NCBI RefSeq assembly: GCF_900107255.1
Contig: NZ_FNPH01000013.1
Coordinates: 1 to 64,000 of the forward strand
DNA from: Micromonospora pattaloongensis
GTDB lineage: Bacteria; Actinomycetota; Actinomycetes; Mycobacteriales; Micromonosporaceae
Length of the DNA stretch: 64,000 nt
Direction of reading: 5' to 3'
A program made the position numbers and the translations under genes. Below the pieces are notes generated by a model. The model was given only the letters and a program-made list of their open reading frames with translations. It was not told the origin of the DNA and made no database searches. This document shows positions 8,211 to 16,506 of the stretch, piece by piece; positions within the stretch are counted from its first letter, which is position 1, and the number at the start of each line of letters is the position of its first letter.

Positions 8211-8340
8211 TCGGCACATCCTTCCCGCCCGCGGGCGCCGGCGTCGTCCGGCGCGCCAGGCGTGTTCATCCGCAGCCCCGATCGATGTGCGGCAGACGAG
8301 TGCGCCTGATCAGACGCGGGTGCGACCCCGGCGTGGTGCG

Positions 8341-9111
8341 TCAGGGGTCGCGCCTCTCGACCCGGGTCCACCCGGTCCAACCACGCTCGGCCACCAGCTC
8401 CCGCAGTCGCGCGACGGCGGGGTGGGCAGCATCCGCGAACGAGTCCATCAGGCGGATGAACGCCGCGTCGGGCATGATCTCGTCCTGCCGGTCCAGCTCC
8501 CCGCTGGCCGCGGCCTGCTCGAACAGCTCGCTCATCAGGTCGGCCGTCTCGCGCAGCAGCTCTTCGTCCCTCCAGTTCTCCGCGATCCGACCGATGAGCT
8601 GGTAGAGCCGGACGACCGCCGGGTTGGCCAGCTGGGCCACCTTCTCGGCCATGATCGCCGGGATCGCTGCCGGCCATCGCGCTGCCATGAGGATCCATGC
8701 GTCGCGCTCAGCCTCAACGAGGGCCGCCGGTGCTCCAATGGCACGCAGGCGCTCCAGGTAGTCGACCACCTCCTCAGGGACAGCCAAGGAATCGCCGCAG
8801 CCCAGTCGCGCGATCCGTCGCCGGTGCTCCTGCAGCGCGCGGATCTGCGCACGCAGCTGCCGGTCGATCTCGGTGGTCGCGGCGGTGAACGTCTCGGGGT
8901 CAGCGTCGAGTAGCGCGCGGACGCGGGCCAGTGGTACGCCGGCCTCGGCCAGGGTCCGGATCCGGATGAGTCTCACGACCGCGGCCGCGTCGTACGTTCG
9001 GTAGCCGGAGGCGTCGCGCTCCGGCTCCCGCAGCAGTCCGATCTGGTGGTAGTGCCGCACGGCGCGGATGGTCACGCCGGCGTAGGACGCCAGCCGTCCG
9101 ATCGTCAGCAT
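8341..9111 (-). CDS. MerR family transcriptional regulator
   Basis: A 256-residue regulator starting at MLTIGRLASYAGVTIRAVRHYHQIGLL, a textbook MerR winged-helix N-terminus. The YRTYDAAAVVRLIRIRTLAEAGVPL segment follows, and a dimerisation coiled coil covers about residues 75-110. The remaining 140 residues are a helical effector domain of unknown ligand. It is the third gene on the minus strand after the DrrA-like ATPase and DrrB-like permease, 29 bases after the permease stop. It probably controls that exporter in response to a drug-like ligand. An in-frame ATG at 9138 is a less likely start. Confidence 0.88.
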   Translation of the reverse strand: MLTIGRLASYAGVTIRAVRHYHQIGLLREPERDASGYRTYDAAAVVRLIRIRTLAEAGVPLARVRALLDADPETFTAATTEIDRQLRAQIRALQEHRRRIARLGCGDSLAVPEEVVDYLERLRAIGAPAALVEAERDAWILMAARWPAAIPAIMAEKVAQLANPAVVRLYQLIGRIAENWRDEELLRETADLMSELFEQAAASGELDRQDEIMPDAAFIRLMDSFADAAHPAVARLRELVAERGWTGWTRVERRDP

Positions 9112-9140
9112 GGCTTCAGCCTGCACCACGGAGACCATCG

Positions 9141-9902
9141 TTAACTGATCTTGCGGTGGTAGATGGCCATGGCGACGCTATAGGCGACGATGAGGAGGCT
9201 GGCACACCAGGCGAGGGCGATCCAGATGTCGTCACCGACCTGGTGTTGAGCGAACAGGTCGCGGATCGTGTTGACGATGGACGTCACCGGCTGGTTCTCG
9301 GCGAAGGCGCGTACGGGGCCGGGCATGCTCTCCGTGGGTACGAAGGCCGAGCTGATGAACGGCAGGAAGATCAGCGGATAGGAAAACGCGCTCGCGCCGT
9401 CCACTGACTGCGCGGTCAGGCCCGGGATGACGGCGAGCCACGTCAGGGCCAGGGTGAACAGGATCATGATGCCGGCGACCGCGAGCCAGTCCAGCGCGCC
9501 GGCCCCCGAGCGGAAGCCCATGAGCAGGGCGACCAGCACCACCACCACGAGCGAGATCAGGTTGGCGACCAGCGAGGTCAGCACGTGCGCCCACAGCGCG
9601 GACGAGCGTGCGATCGGCATGGACTGGAACCGCTCGAAGATGCCGCCCTTCATGTCCAGGAAGAGGCGGTATGCGGTGTAGGAGATGCCCGAGGCGACCG
9701 TGATGAGCAGGATGCCGGGCAGCAGGTAGTTCACGTACTTGTCCGACCCGGTCTGGATCGCGCCGCCGAATACGTAGACGAACAGCAGCATGAATGCGAT
9801 CGGCATGATCGCGGTGGTGATGATCGTGTCCGGGCTGCGGCTGATGTGGCGCAGAGACCGGCCCAGTAGGACAGTGGTGTCGCCGAAGAAATGCCTGGTC
9901 AT
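9141..9902 (-). CDS. ABC-2 type transporter permease, DrrB-like
   Basis: A 253-residue membrane protein with about six hydrophobic helices. The N-terminal RSLRHISRSPDTIITTAIMPIAFMLLFVYVFGGAI and the internal GGIFERFQSMPIARSSALWAH are typical of daunorubicin-resistance (DrrB)-type ABC-2 permeases. It overlaps the ATPase gene by four bases (9899-9902), so the two are translationally coupled. With the ATPase it should form a drug or lipid exporter in the plasma membrane. The substrate is not predictable from sequence. Confidence 0.88.
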   Translation of the reverse strand: MTRHFFGDTTVLLGRSLRHISRSPDTIITTAIMPIAFMLLFVYVFGGAIQTGSDKYVNYLLPGILLITVASGISYTAYRLFLDMKGGIFERFQSMPIARSSALWAHVLTSLVANLISLVVVVLVALLMGFRSGAGALDWLAVAGIMILFTLALTWLAVIPGLTAQSVDGASAFSYPLIFLPFISSAFVPTESMPGPVRAFAENQPVTSIVNTIRDLFAQHQVGDDIWIALAWCASLLIVAYSVAMAIYHRKIS

Positions 9903-10744
9903 CGAGGGTCCTTAGCGGTTCGTGCCGTTGGGTCTGGCGGCGTCTGCTGTGCTGTCAGTGCCTGGTCACCGACGATGGCGAGGAAGACGTCTTCGAGGGT
10001 CGGCTGCTTCTCGACGTACTCGACCTTGGCCGGCGGCAGCAGCTGCTTGAGCTCCGGGAGCGTGCCGTTCGCGATGATGCGCCCCTGGTGGAGGATCGCG
10101 ATCCGGTCAGCGAGCTGTTCCGCCTCGTCGAGGTACTGCGTGGTGAGCAGCACCGTCGCGCCCTGCCTGGCGAGCTCCCTGACGGCCTGCCACACCTCCA
10201 GACGCGCCTGCGGGTCGAGCCCGGTCGTCGGTTCATCGAGGAATATCACCGGCGGGTTCCCGATGAGGCTCATCGCGATGTCGAGGCGGCGGCGCATCCC
10301 GCCCGAGTACGTCGACACCTTCCGTCTGGCCGCGTCGCTCAGTGAGAAGCGGGCCAACAGGTCATCCGCAATCCGGCCCGGATCCCTCAGATGCCGCAAC
10401 CGGGCGACCAGCACCAGGTTCTCCCGCCCGCTGAGGATCTCATCGACGGCCGCGAACTGTCCCGTCAGGCTGAGGGACTCCCGCACGTTCGCCGCTTGCG
10501 TGGCGACATCGAAGCCGTTGACGCTGGCCGTCCCCGCGTCCGGCTTGAGCAGTGTGGACAGGATCCTCACGACGGTGGTCTTGCCCGCCCCGTTGGAGCC
10601 GAGCAGGGCAAAGATGGTGCCCCGCGCCACGTCGAAGTCCACGCCGCGCAGCACGTGCAGCTCTTTGTACGACTTCTCCAGGCCCCGGACCTGGATCGCA
10701 GGCCCGCGGACCTGCTCGGTTGTCATCTGGGCATCTATGGACAT
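9899..10744 (-). CDS. ABC transporter ATP-binding protein, DrrA-like
   Basis: A protein of about 281 residues from MSIDAQMTTEQ (an ATG at 10726 is also possible). All ABC ATPase motifs are present: Walker A LLGSNGAGKTT, signature YSGGMRRRLDI, Walker B VIFLDEPTTGLD, and TTQYLDEAEQLADRI with the switch region. The C-terminal extension (KVEYVEKQPTLEDVFLAI) is typical of the DrrA subfamily. It energises the neighbouring DrrB-like permease and is first in a three-gene minus-strand operon ending with a MerR regulator. Confidence 0.9.
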   Translation of the reverse strand: MSIDAQMTTEQVRGPAIQVRGLEKSYKELHVLRGVDFDVARGTIFALLGSNGAGKTTVVRILSTLLKPDAGTASVNGFDVATQAANVRESLSLTGQFAAVDEILSGRENLVLVARLRHLRDPGRIADDLLARFSLSDAARRKVSTYSGGMRRRLDIAMSLIGNPPVIFLDEPTTGLDPQARLEVWQAVRELARQGATVLLTTQYLDEAEQLADRIAILHQGRIIANGTLPELKQLLPPAKVEYVEKQPTLEDVFLAIVGDQALTAQQTPPDPTARTAKDPR

Positions 10745-10838
10745 GGCGCCAGCATGCGGGGTTGACGCTGCGTCAGGGTCAAGCCTGGAAGTAAGGCAGG
10801 TCGCCAATGAGTCGCGGTGTCCTTCTTGCTGCCGCCGC

Positions 10839-12236
10839 TCAGAAACCGTTCGGTAAGACGCGAGCGAGGCGGCGGATGGCCTCGTCCATGAGGTCGGGTG
10901 GGGCTGCGGCGAAGGTCAGGCGCAGGTGCGGCGCCGGGGGTTCGGCCGCGTACCAGGGACGGCCGGGGAAGACGATGACGCCTTGCGCGGCCGCTGCGGC
11001 GGCCAGGGCGACGTCGTCGGTGCTGTCGGGCAGGCGGGCCCACAGGTGCAGCCCGCCGCGTGGGATCGTCGGTGGGGCGAGTCCCGGCAGGTGCCGGCGC
11101 AGTGCGGTCAGCAGCGCCTCGCGCCGTGTCCGCAGCGCGGTGCGCAGGGTGCGGCGGTGCCGTGTCCAGGCCGGGGCGGTGACGAACTCCAGCGTGGCCT
11201 GCTGCAGCGGGCCGGCGACGAAGAAGTCGTCGAGCAACCTGGCCGCGCGCAGCCGGGCACCGGCTGGGCCGCGGGCGCCGATCGCGGCGACACGTAGGCC
11301 GGGCGCTGCGGACTTGGTCAGTGAGCGCAGGTAGACCACGTGCCCGTCCGGGTCGTCGGCGGCAAGCGGTGGCGGGGCCTCTCCGTCGATGGTGAGGTCG
11401 CGGGCGTAGTCGTCCTCGATCAGGAACGCTCCGGCGTCGCGGATGGCATCGGCGACCGCAGCTCGGCGGTGGGCTGCCAATGTCGCACCGGTGGGGTTCG
11501 CGTGCAGCGGTTGGCAGTAGAAGAGCCGCGCGCCGGTGCGAGCAAACGCGGCGGTGAGTTGGTCGGGGAGTACGCCGTCGGCGTCGGCGGGCACCGGTAC
11601 CACCCGTAGCCCAGCCGCCCGGGCCGCGGCCAGCGCCCCCAGGTAAGTCGGGGACTCGACGAGCAGGGTGTCGCCGGGCGCGGCGAGAGCGCGCAACGCG
11701 GATGACAGCGCAGCCTGCCCGCCAGGGCAAATCACCATGTCGTCGGCGCGCAGCCGGGCCCCCGCCTCACGGGCGAACCAGGCGCGTAGGTCCGCACGCC
11801 CCTCGGCCGGCCCGCGCTGCCAGGCCGCGGGCTGCCGGGCGGCGCGGGTGAGCGCGGCGCCGAGCGCGGCAGCCGGCTGCAGATCTGTGTCCAGGTAGCC
11901 GCCGGACAGTGGAATCGCTCCCGACGGCGGTAACGCCAATAACGCCTGCATCTCCTCCTCGCCCGGTCGGCGGGGGCCGAGCGCGACGGTTTGCCAGGAC
12001 AGGTCGGGGGCGCGTCGCTCGTCCGGTCGGGCGGCCACGAAGGTGCCCTTCCCCGATCGCGTCTCGATCAGCCCTTGCGCCACCAGCTGTCGGACTGCCT
12101 CGGCGACGGTCACCGGCGAGGCCTGGTGCCGGGCGGTCAACTCGCGTACCGAGGGCAGCCGAGTTCCGGGGCCCGAGACGGCCACGAGCCCGCGCAGATC
12201 TTGGATAACGCGGGCGACAGCGTTACCGTTGTTCAT
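10839..12236 (-). CDS. MocR/GntR-type regulator with aminotransferase-like domain
   Basis: A 465-residue protein from MNNGNAVARVIQDLRG. Residues 5-70 form a GntR winged helix (PSVRELTARHQASPVTVAEAVRQL). From about residue 95 there is a fold-I aminotransferase domain with YCQPLHANPTG, EDDYARDL and the PLP-lysine site SLTKSAAPGLR. MocR proteins sense PLP or amino-acid-derived ligands and often control adjacent transporters or vitamin B6 genes. Its ATG overlaps the divergent EamA gene's ATG within the four bases CATG at 12234-12237. The 9-bp inverted repeat at 12221-12276 and the palindrome at 12247-12258 are likely operators. Confidence 0.88.
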   Translation of the reverse strand: MNNGNAVARVIQDLRGLVAVSGPGTRLPSVRELTARHQASPVTVAEAVRQLVAQGLIETRSGKGTFVAARPDERRAPDLSWQTVALGPRRPGEEEMQALLALPPSGAIPLSGGYLDTDLQPAAALGAALTRAARQPAAWQRGPAEGRADLRAWFAREAGARLRADDMVICPGGQAALSSALRALAAPGDTLLVESPTYLGALAAARAAGLRVVPVPADADGVLPDQLTAAFARTGARLFYCQPLHANPTGATLAAHRRAAVADAIRDAGAFLIEDDYARDLTIDGEAPPPLAADDPDGHVVYLRSLTKSAAPGLRVAAIGARGPAGARLRAARLLDDFFVAGPLQQATLEFVTAPAWTRHRRTLRTALRTRREALLTALRRHLPGLAPPTIPRGGLHLWARLPDSTDDVALAAAAAAQGVIVFPGRPWYAAEPPAPHLRLTFAAAPPDLMDEAIRRLARVLPNGF

Positions 12237-12276
12237 GAAGGACAAGAGTAGCGCTACTGTCGCAACCACGGTAACG
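12221..12276. promoter_or_regulatory. Candidate MocR operator over overlapping divergent starts
   Basis: CGTTACCGT at 12221-12229 is the exact inverse of ACGGTAACG at 12268-12276. Between them is a perfect 12-bp palindrome AGTAGCGCTACT at 12247-12258. The element covers the start codons of both the MocR gene and the EamA gene, so one bound regulator could occlude both. Confidence 0.6.
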
Positions 12277-13167
12277 GCGGACCGGCTCATCGGCCTCACC
12301 CTCGGCGCGCTGGGCGTGCTCGCCTTCAGCATGTCGCTGCCCGCCACCCGTGTCGCCGTGCAGCAACTCGACCCGTGGTTCGTCGCCTTCGGCCGGGCCG
12401 TCGGTGCGGCGCTACTGGCATGGGCGTACCTACGTTTCACCGGCGCGCCGCGACCCACCCGGAGTCAGTGGCAGCGGCTGTCGATCGTCGCCCTTGGCGT
12501 CGTCGTCGGCTTCCCGCTGTTCACCTCGCTGGCACTGACCACCCAGACTTCCGCACACGGCGCGGTCGTCATTACCGTGCTGCCCGCCATGACCGCCGTG
12601 TTCGCGGTACTGCGGGCCGGCGAGCGCCCACCGCTGCTGTTCTGGGTCGCCAGCGCCGGCGGGCTGATGGCGGTGCTCGCCTTCCTGATCACCAGCGGGG
12701 CGGTGCGCGGAGCGCTGTCGGGCGCCGACCTGTTCCTGCTCGCGGCGGTCGTCCTGTGTGGACTGGGATACGCCGAGGGCGGCGCGCTCGCCCGGGAACT
12801 GGGCGGCGCCCGGACGATCTGCTGGGCGCTGCTGCTCTCGCTGCCCGTCACCCTGCTCATCACGCTCGTCGCCGCTTCGGCCCACCCGCCGGGCGCCGAC
12901 GCCGCCGCCTGGTCGGCGTTCGGATACCTCACCGCGATCTCCATGTTCCTGGGCTTTTTCGCCTGGTACGCAGGTCTAGCCCGAGGTGGGATCGCCCAGG
13001 TCGGCCAGATTCAGCTCGCACAGCCGGTACTCACCCTGCTCTGGTCCGCGCTACTGCTCGCAGAGACCGTCACTCCTGCCTCGATCGGGGCGGCGCTGGT
13101 CGTGCTGGCCTGCGTCGTACTGATTCAGCGCACCCGCAGCGCGCGCAACACCCATCAACGGCCGTGA
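12235..13167 (+). CDS. EamA/DMT family transporter
   Basis: A 310-residue membrane protein with about ten hydrophobic helices in two EamA repeats, from residues 20 and 165. Typical segments are LSMSLPATRVAVQQLDPWFVAFGRAVGAALLAW and FFAWYAGLARGGIAQVGQIQLAQPVL. DMT-superfamily members export amino acids and related metabolites. The first helix starts at about residue 18, so the ATG at 12235 is the only reasonable start. No Shine-Dalgarno sequence precedes it, which suggests a leaderless mRNA. It is divergent from, and probably regulated by, the MocR protein. Confidence 0.85.
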   Translation: MKDKSSATVATTVTADRLIGLTLGALGVLAFSMSLPATRVAVQQLDPWFVAFGRAVGAALLAWAYLRFTGAPRPTRSQWQRLSIVALGVVVGFPLFTSLALTTQTSAHGAVVITVLPAMTAVFAVLRAGERPPLLFWVASAGGLMAVLAFLITSGAVRGALSGADLFLLAAVVLCGLGYAEGGALARELGGARTICWALLLSLPVTLLITLVAASAHPPGADAAAWSAFGYLTAISMFLGFFAWYAGLARGGIAQVGQIQLAQPVLTLLWSALLLAETVTPASIGAALVVLACVVLIQRTRSARNTHQRP

Positions 13168-13200
13168 TGTGTCCAGCCCACCGGCAGCAGGAAGGGTCAG

Positions 13201-13620
13201 TCAGTCCCGGACCCAGAGCCTGACTCCGGCACCGACGTCAACGGCATTCACGACGATGAAGGCCGCAGTGCCGGCTGCGCAGACGAGCAGGGCGGCCCGC
13301 ATCCATGGAGGAAGGGTTGCGCGTCGCGCGGCGAGCAGGACCAACCCGCCGAGGGCGAACAGGCCTGCAACGAACGGGCCGAGCGTCACATCGAAGATCG
13401 GTAGCAGGTTGCCCGTGTACTTCATGGGGAACAGGCCCTTGGGGTCAAACGGCCTGTTCCATGCCTCCTCGCGGTGCAGCCCGTGCGCGAAGTACGGGAT
13501 GAAGGCGAGGAGGAAGTAGCTGACGACAATCAGCGCCTGCCCGACTATCAGCAGTGTCGCGGCATGACGGCTTGGTGGGATTTTGTGGGGTGCCATCGAT
13601 GGACTCATGCCGGTCGTCAT
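13201..13620 (-). CDS. Small integral membrane protein of unknown function
   Basis: About 139 residues from an ATG at 13620 (a start at 13698 is possible). Four hydrophobic helices are visible: LLIVGQALIVVSYFLLAFI, a second near VTLGPFVAGLFALGGLVLLAA, a third near AALLVCAAGTAAFIVVNAV, and a shorter one between. Two extracytoplasmic-type loops carry WNRPFDPKGLFPMKY. I do not recognise a family. It converges with the EamA gene, whose stop is 33 bases away. Confidence 0.5.
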   Translation of the reverse strand: MTTGMSPSMAPHKIPPSRHAATLLIVGQALIVVSYFLLAFIPYFAHGLHREEAWNRPFDPKGLFPMKYTGNLLPIFDVTLGPFVAGLFALGGLVLLAARRATLPPWMRAALLVCAAGTAAFIVVNAVDVGAGVRLWVRD

Positions 13621-13728
13621 CGCCGTACCGTAGGAGGTCTCCAAGCGGTGCCACAAGCGGTCACGGCCGTCGGGCGGCAAATCCGCCCATGCGATCAAGC
13701 CGAAAGGATGCTTGTTCGTCGGTCGATG

Positions 13729-14184
13729 TCACTCGCGCTCGATCCTTCGCAGCCCTTGCGGGGGCGACCGCCACTCGATGACGAGCATCGTGGCCTCCTG
13801 GTTGAGGTGGGTGTGCACGACCTCGGCGATGTCGGCGTGGAAACGGTCGCCGTCGCGTTCTTCGGTGATTGGTCCGGCAGCTATCGCCCGGCCCGAGATC
13901 TTCGCCTCGCCCGGCCACTGCGCCTCGGCGCCCTCGACCGGGTCGACCGTCGCACTGTGCAAGGCAAACCGCGGATCGCTACGCAGATCCGCGCCCTTGC
14001 GTGCGTTCGGCATCGAGCCGAAAACCAGTTCACCCCCCTCGAATACCGCCTCAATCCCCGAGATCCGCGGCGACCCGTCGGCTCGCAACGTAGCAATGGT
14101 CTTGTGTTTGTGAGCGTCGAACAGCGCCCGCACGCGCTGCGCGAACTCCGGCTCTGCCCGTTCGACGTCCTGCCACGAGGCCAT
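13729..14184 (-). CDS. Pyridoxamine 5'-phosphate oxidase-like (PPOX/split-barrel) protein
   Basis: A 151-residue protein starting at MASWQDVERAEPEFA. The split-barrel flavin fold is indicated by the helix RVRALFDAHKHKTIATLRADGSPRISGI, then the strand GGELVFGSMPNARKGADLRSDPRFALH, then a C-terminal strand MLVIEWR. Small actinobacterial PPOX-family proteins bind FMN, F420 or haem and reduce diverse substrates. The cofactor is not obvious here. It is cytoplasmic and monocistronic by its surroundings. Confidence 0.8.
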   Translation of the reverse strand: MASWQDVERAEPEFAQRVRALFDAHKHKTIATLRADGSPRISGIEAVFEGGELVFGSMPNARKGADLRSDPRFALHSATVDPVEGAEAQWPGEAKISGRAIAAGPITEERDGDRFHADIAEVVHTHLNQEATMLVIEWRSPPQGLRRIERE

Positions 14185-14251
14185 ACGCCCATGGTCGCAC
14201 CGCCTTGACGGTGACGCCGAACAGGTCGAAGAGCACGTGTCCGCCACCGGG

Positions 14252-15010
14252 TCACACCCTTCGTACGACGACGCCGGCGGCTTCCAGCGCGTCCGCCTCG
14301 TCGTTGGGGGCGTCGTCTCCGGTCACGACGGCGTGCAGCGCGGACGTCGGCGCGACGAAGGCGAGGGCAGTGCGGGAGAACTTGGCCGCCTCGGCGACCG
14401 CGATGACGCGGTTGGCCGAGGCCATCACGGCACGCTTGATCGCAGCGTCGGCCAGGTCGTACGCGGTCAGGCCGTTCGCGGCGTTGAGGCCACAACAGCC
14501 GATGACCGCGGTGTCGAAGCGCAGCGCGGCGAGCGACGCCTCCGCGAGGGGGCCGGTGAGCGCCAGTTCACCGGGGCGCGGCTCCCCGCCGGGCAGGAGA
14601 AGCCTCAGTTGAGGTGCGCCGACCAGTGCGTTGGCCGCGTGCAGGGACAGCGGCATGACGGTCAGGCGGCGGTGGGTCAGGGCGCGGGCCACTTCGAGGC
14701 AGGTGGTGCCGCTGTCGATGACGACCGCCTCGCCGTCGGCGATCATGGCGCCTACCGCTGCGGCGATGCGCTGCTTGACCTCCAGGCCGTCATGCGCGCG
14801 AAGCGCGAACGGGGGTTCCTCGCCGCGCAACAGCAGGCTTCTGGCCCCACCGCGGTAACGCTCCAGGAGACCCTGTTCGGCCAGGATTTCCAGGTCTCGG
14901 CGGATTGTCATCTCCGAGGTGCTAGTCAGTTCCGCCAGCTCCGCCACGCTGAGCTGCCCGGCGTGCCGTACGGCATCGGTGATCTGTTGGTGTCGCTCCA
15001 CGCTCGCCAT
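14252..15010 (-). CDS. DeoR family transcriptional regulator
   Basis: A 252-residue repressor from MASVERHQQITDAV. The DeoR helix-turn-helix is LSVAELAELTSTSEMTIRRDLEIL at residues 20-45. The sugar-phosphate-sensing DeoR C-terminal domain is shown by VVIDSGTTCLEVARAL and AAIKRAVMASANRVIAVAEAAKF. Such proteins usually respond to a phosphorylated sugar. It is divergent from the MFS gene at 15084, and the 74-base spacer contains several GAACA/TGTTC half-sites, so it most likely represses that transporter and itself. Confidence 0.88.
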   Translation of the reverse strand: MASVERHQQITDAVRHAGQLSVAELAELTSTSEMTIRRDLEILAEQGLLERYRGGARSLLLRGEEPPFALRAHDGLEVKQRIAAAVGAMIADGEAVVIDSGTTCLEVARALTHRRLTVMPLSLHAANALVGAPQLRLLLPGGEPRPGELALTGPLAEASLAALRFDTAVIGCCGLNAANGLTAYDLADAAIKRAVMASANRVIAVAEAAKFSRTALAFVAPTSALHAVVTGDDAPNDEADALEAAGVVVRRV

Positions 15011-15017
15011 GCACTCA

Positions 15018-15080
15018 TTGAACACCAATTGCTTTCGTTCAACAATATTTTGAACACGAACCATGTTTGTTATGTTCGAA
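15018..15080. promoter_or_regulatory. Candidate DeoR operator array between divergent genes
   Basis: The spacer is AT-rich for this genome. It holds TTGAACA at 15018-15024, GTTCAAC at 15037-15043, TTGAACA at 15050-15056 and TGTTCGA at 15073-15079. GTTCAA and TTGAAC at 15037-15055 form a perfect 6-bp inverted repeat with a 7-base spacer. The position between the DeoR gene and the MFS gene fits autoregulation and control of both. Confidence 0.6.
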
Positions 15081-15083
15081 ACC

Positions 15084-16294
15084 ATGATGAGATCATCGCG
15101 GGTCGCTCGGTTGGCCACCTTCGCTTACTTCGCCCTCAACGGCTTCGTCATGGGTATCTGGATCGTCCACATCCCCGCGGTCGAACACCGGGCCGGAATC
15201 AGCCACGCCGTGCTCGGCTGGCTCCTGCTGCTCCTCGGCGCCGGTGCCTTCACCGGAATGCAACTGGTCGGGCCGCTCACCGACCGTTTCGGCGCTCGCA
15301 AGGTCGTGCCGCTGAGCGCGGCGCTGTGCAGTACGGCGCTCGTCCTGCCCGCGCTCGCCGTGAACGCGTGGACACTGGGCGTGGCACTGCTGGTGTTCGG
15401 CATTGGCAACGGCAGCCTGGACGTCAGCATGAACACGCACGCTGTTCAGGTCGAAGCCCGGTACAAGCGTCCGATCATGTCCGCGTTCCACGCCGTGTTT
15501 TCCATCGGCGGGGTTCTCGCCGCGCTGGTCGGCGCCCGGACTCTTAGCTGGGGTTGGAGCACCACGGCTACCGTGACCGCGGTCAGCCTCTTCGCCCTCG
15601 CCGTCACCGCCGTCGTCGCACCCGCACTGTTACCAAGGCCGGAAGCCGCCAGCGCCGTAGAGCCCTCCACGGCCAAGGCCACCACCTGGCGGACCACGCC
15701 CCTTCGCATCTGGGCGCTCGCCGCGCTGGCCTTGATGCTGATGCTCAGCGAAGGCGTGGCCAACGACTGGAGCGTGCTGGCGATGCGCGACGTGCTCGAC
15801 GCGCCCGCCGCCACCGCCGCCCTCGCCTACGGTGCCTTCGCCACCGCCATGACGATCGGACGCTTCCTCACCGACCGGGGCGCCGCACGCTTCGGCTCGG
15901 TCGCCATCGTCCGCTACGGATCGGCACTGGCCGCACTCGCCCTCACGATGATCGCCATTTCACCGTCGATCCCACTGGCTATCGCCGGATGGGTGCTGTT
16001 CGGTATCGGGCTGTCTGGCACCATCCCGCAGCTCTTCAGCGCGGCCGCCACGCCGACCCCAACGCCGCCGGAGCAAACGTCTCCCGCGTCGCCGGGCTCG
16101 GCTATCTCGGCATGCTCGCCGGGCCCGCCATCATCGGACCCCTCACCCGCCTTATGCCGCTGAACTACACATTCTTCCTGCCGGTGGCCTTCTGCGTAGT
16201 CGCCGCCCTCACCGCCCACATCCTTCGATCCAAGGCAGAAACGCCACAGCCACAGGTAACCAGCCCGCCAGCAGCCAGCATCCACACCGCCTGA
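15084..16294 (+). pseudogene. MFS transporter, frameshifted near the 3' end
   Basis: From MMRSSRVARLATFAYF the product reads as a 12-helix major facilitator (N-terminal GFVMGIWIVHIPAVEHRAG, motif TDRFGARKVVPL). It stays in one frame through GTIPQLFSAA at about 16045. The remaining family sequence (ADPNAAGANVSRVAGLGYLGMLAGP and the last two helices) lies in the next frame, to a stop at 16294. One missing base in the GC-rich codons near 16045-16055 explains it. In the frame as given, the protein ends abnormally at 16163. This may be a real mutation or a sequencing error. The divergent DeoR gene is its likely regulator. Confidence 0.75.
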
Positions 16295-16506
16295 GTCACG
16301 CCCTGATGCGCGGCAGCTGATTCTCCGGTCCCGCGCGCGAACCCGCAGGGACCGGCTGCGCGCGGCGGTGGGCTCGATGCGTCAACCGCAAGGCCCGGCG
16401 GGTCAGAGCTGATCCAGTTTGCGCACGGCGCCGAACTCGGTGTCCCCGACGTTATGGAGAACACCGGCGCGGCGTCCCCGTCCCGGCGCCGGACAGCGCC
16501 ACCCGG

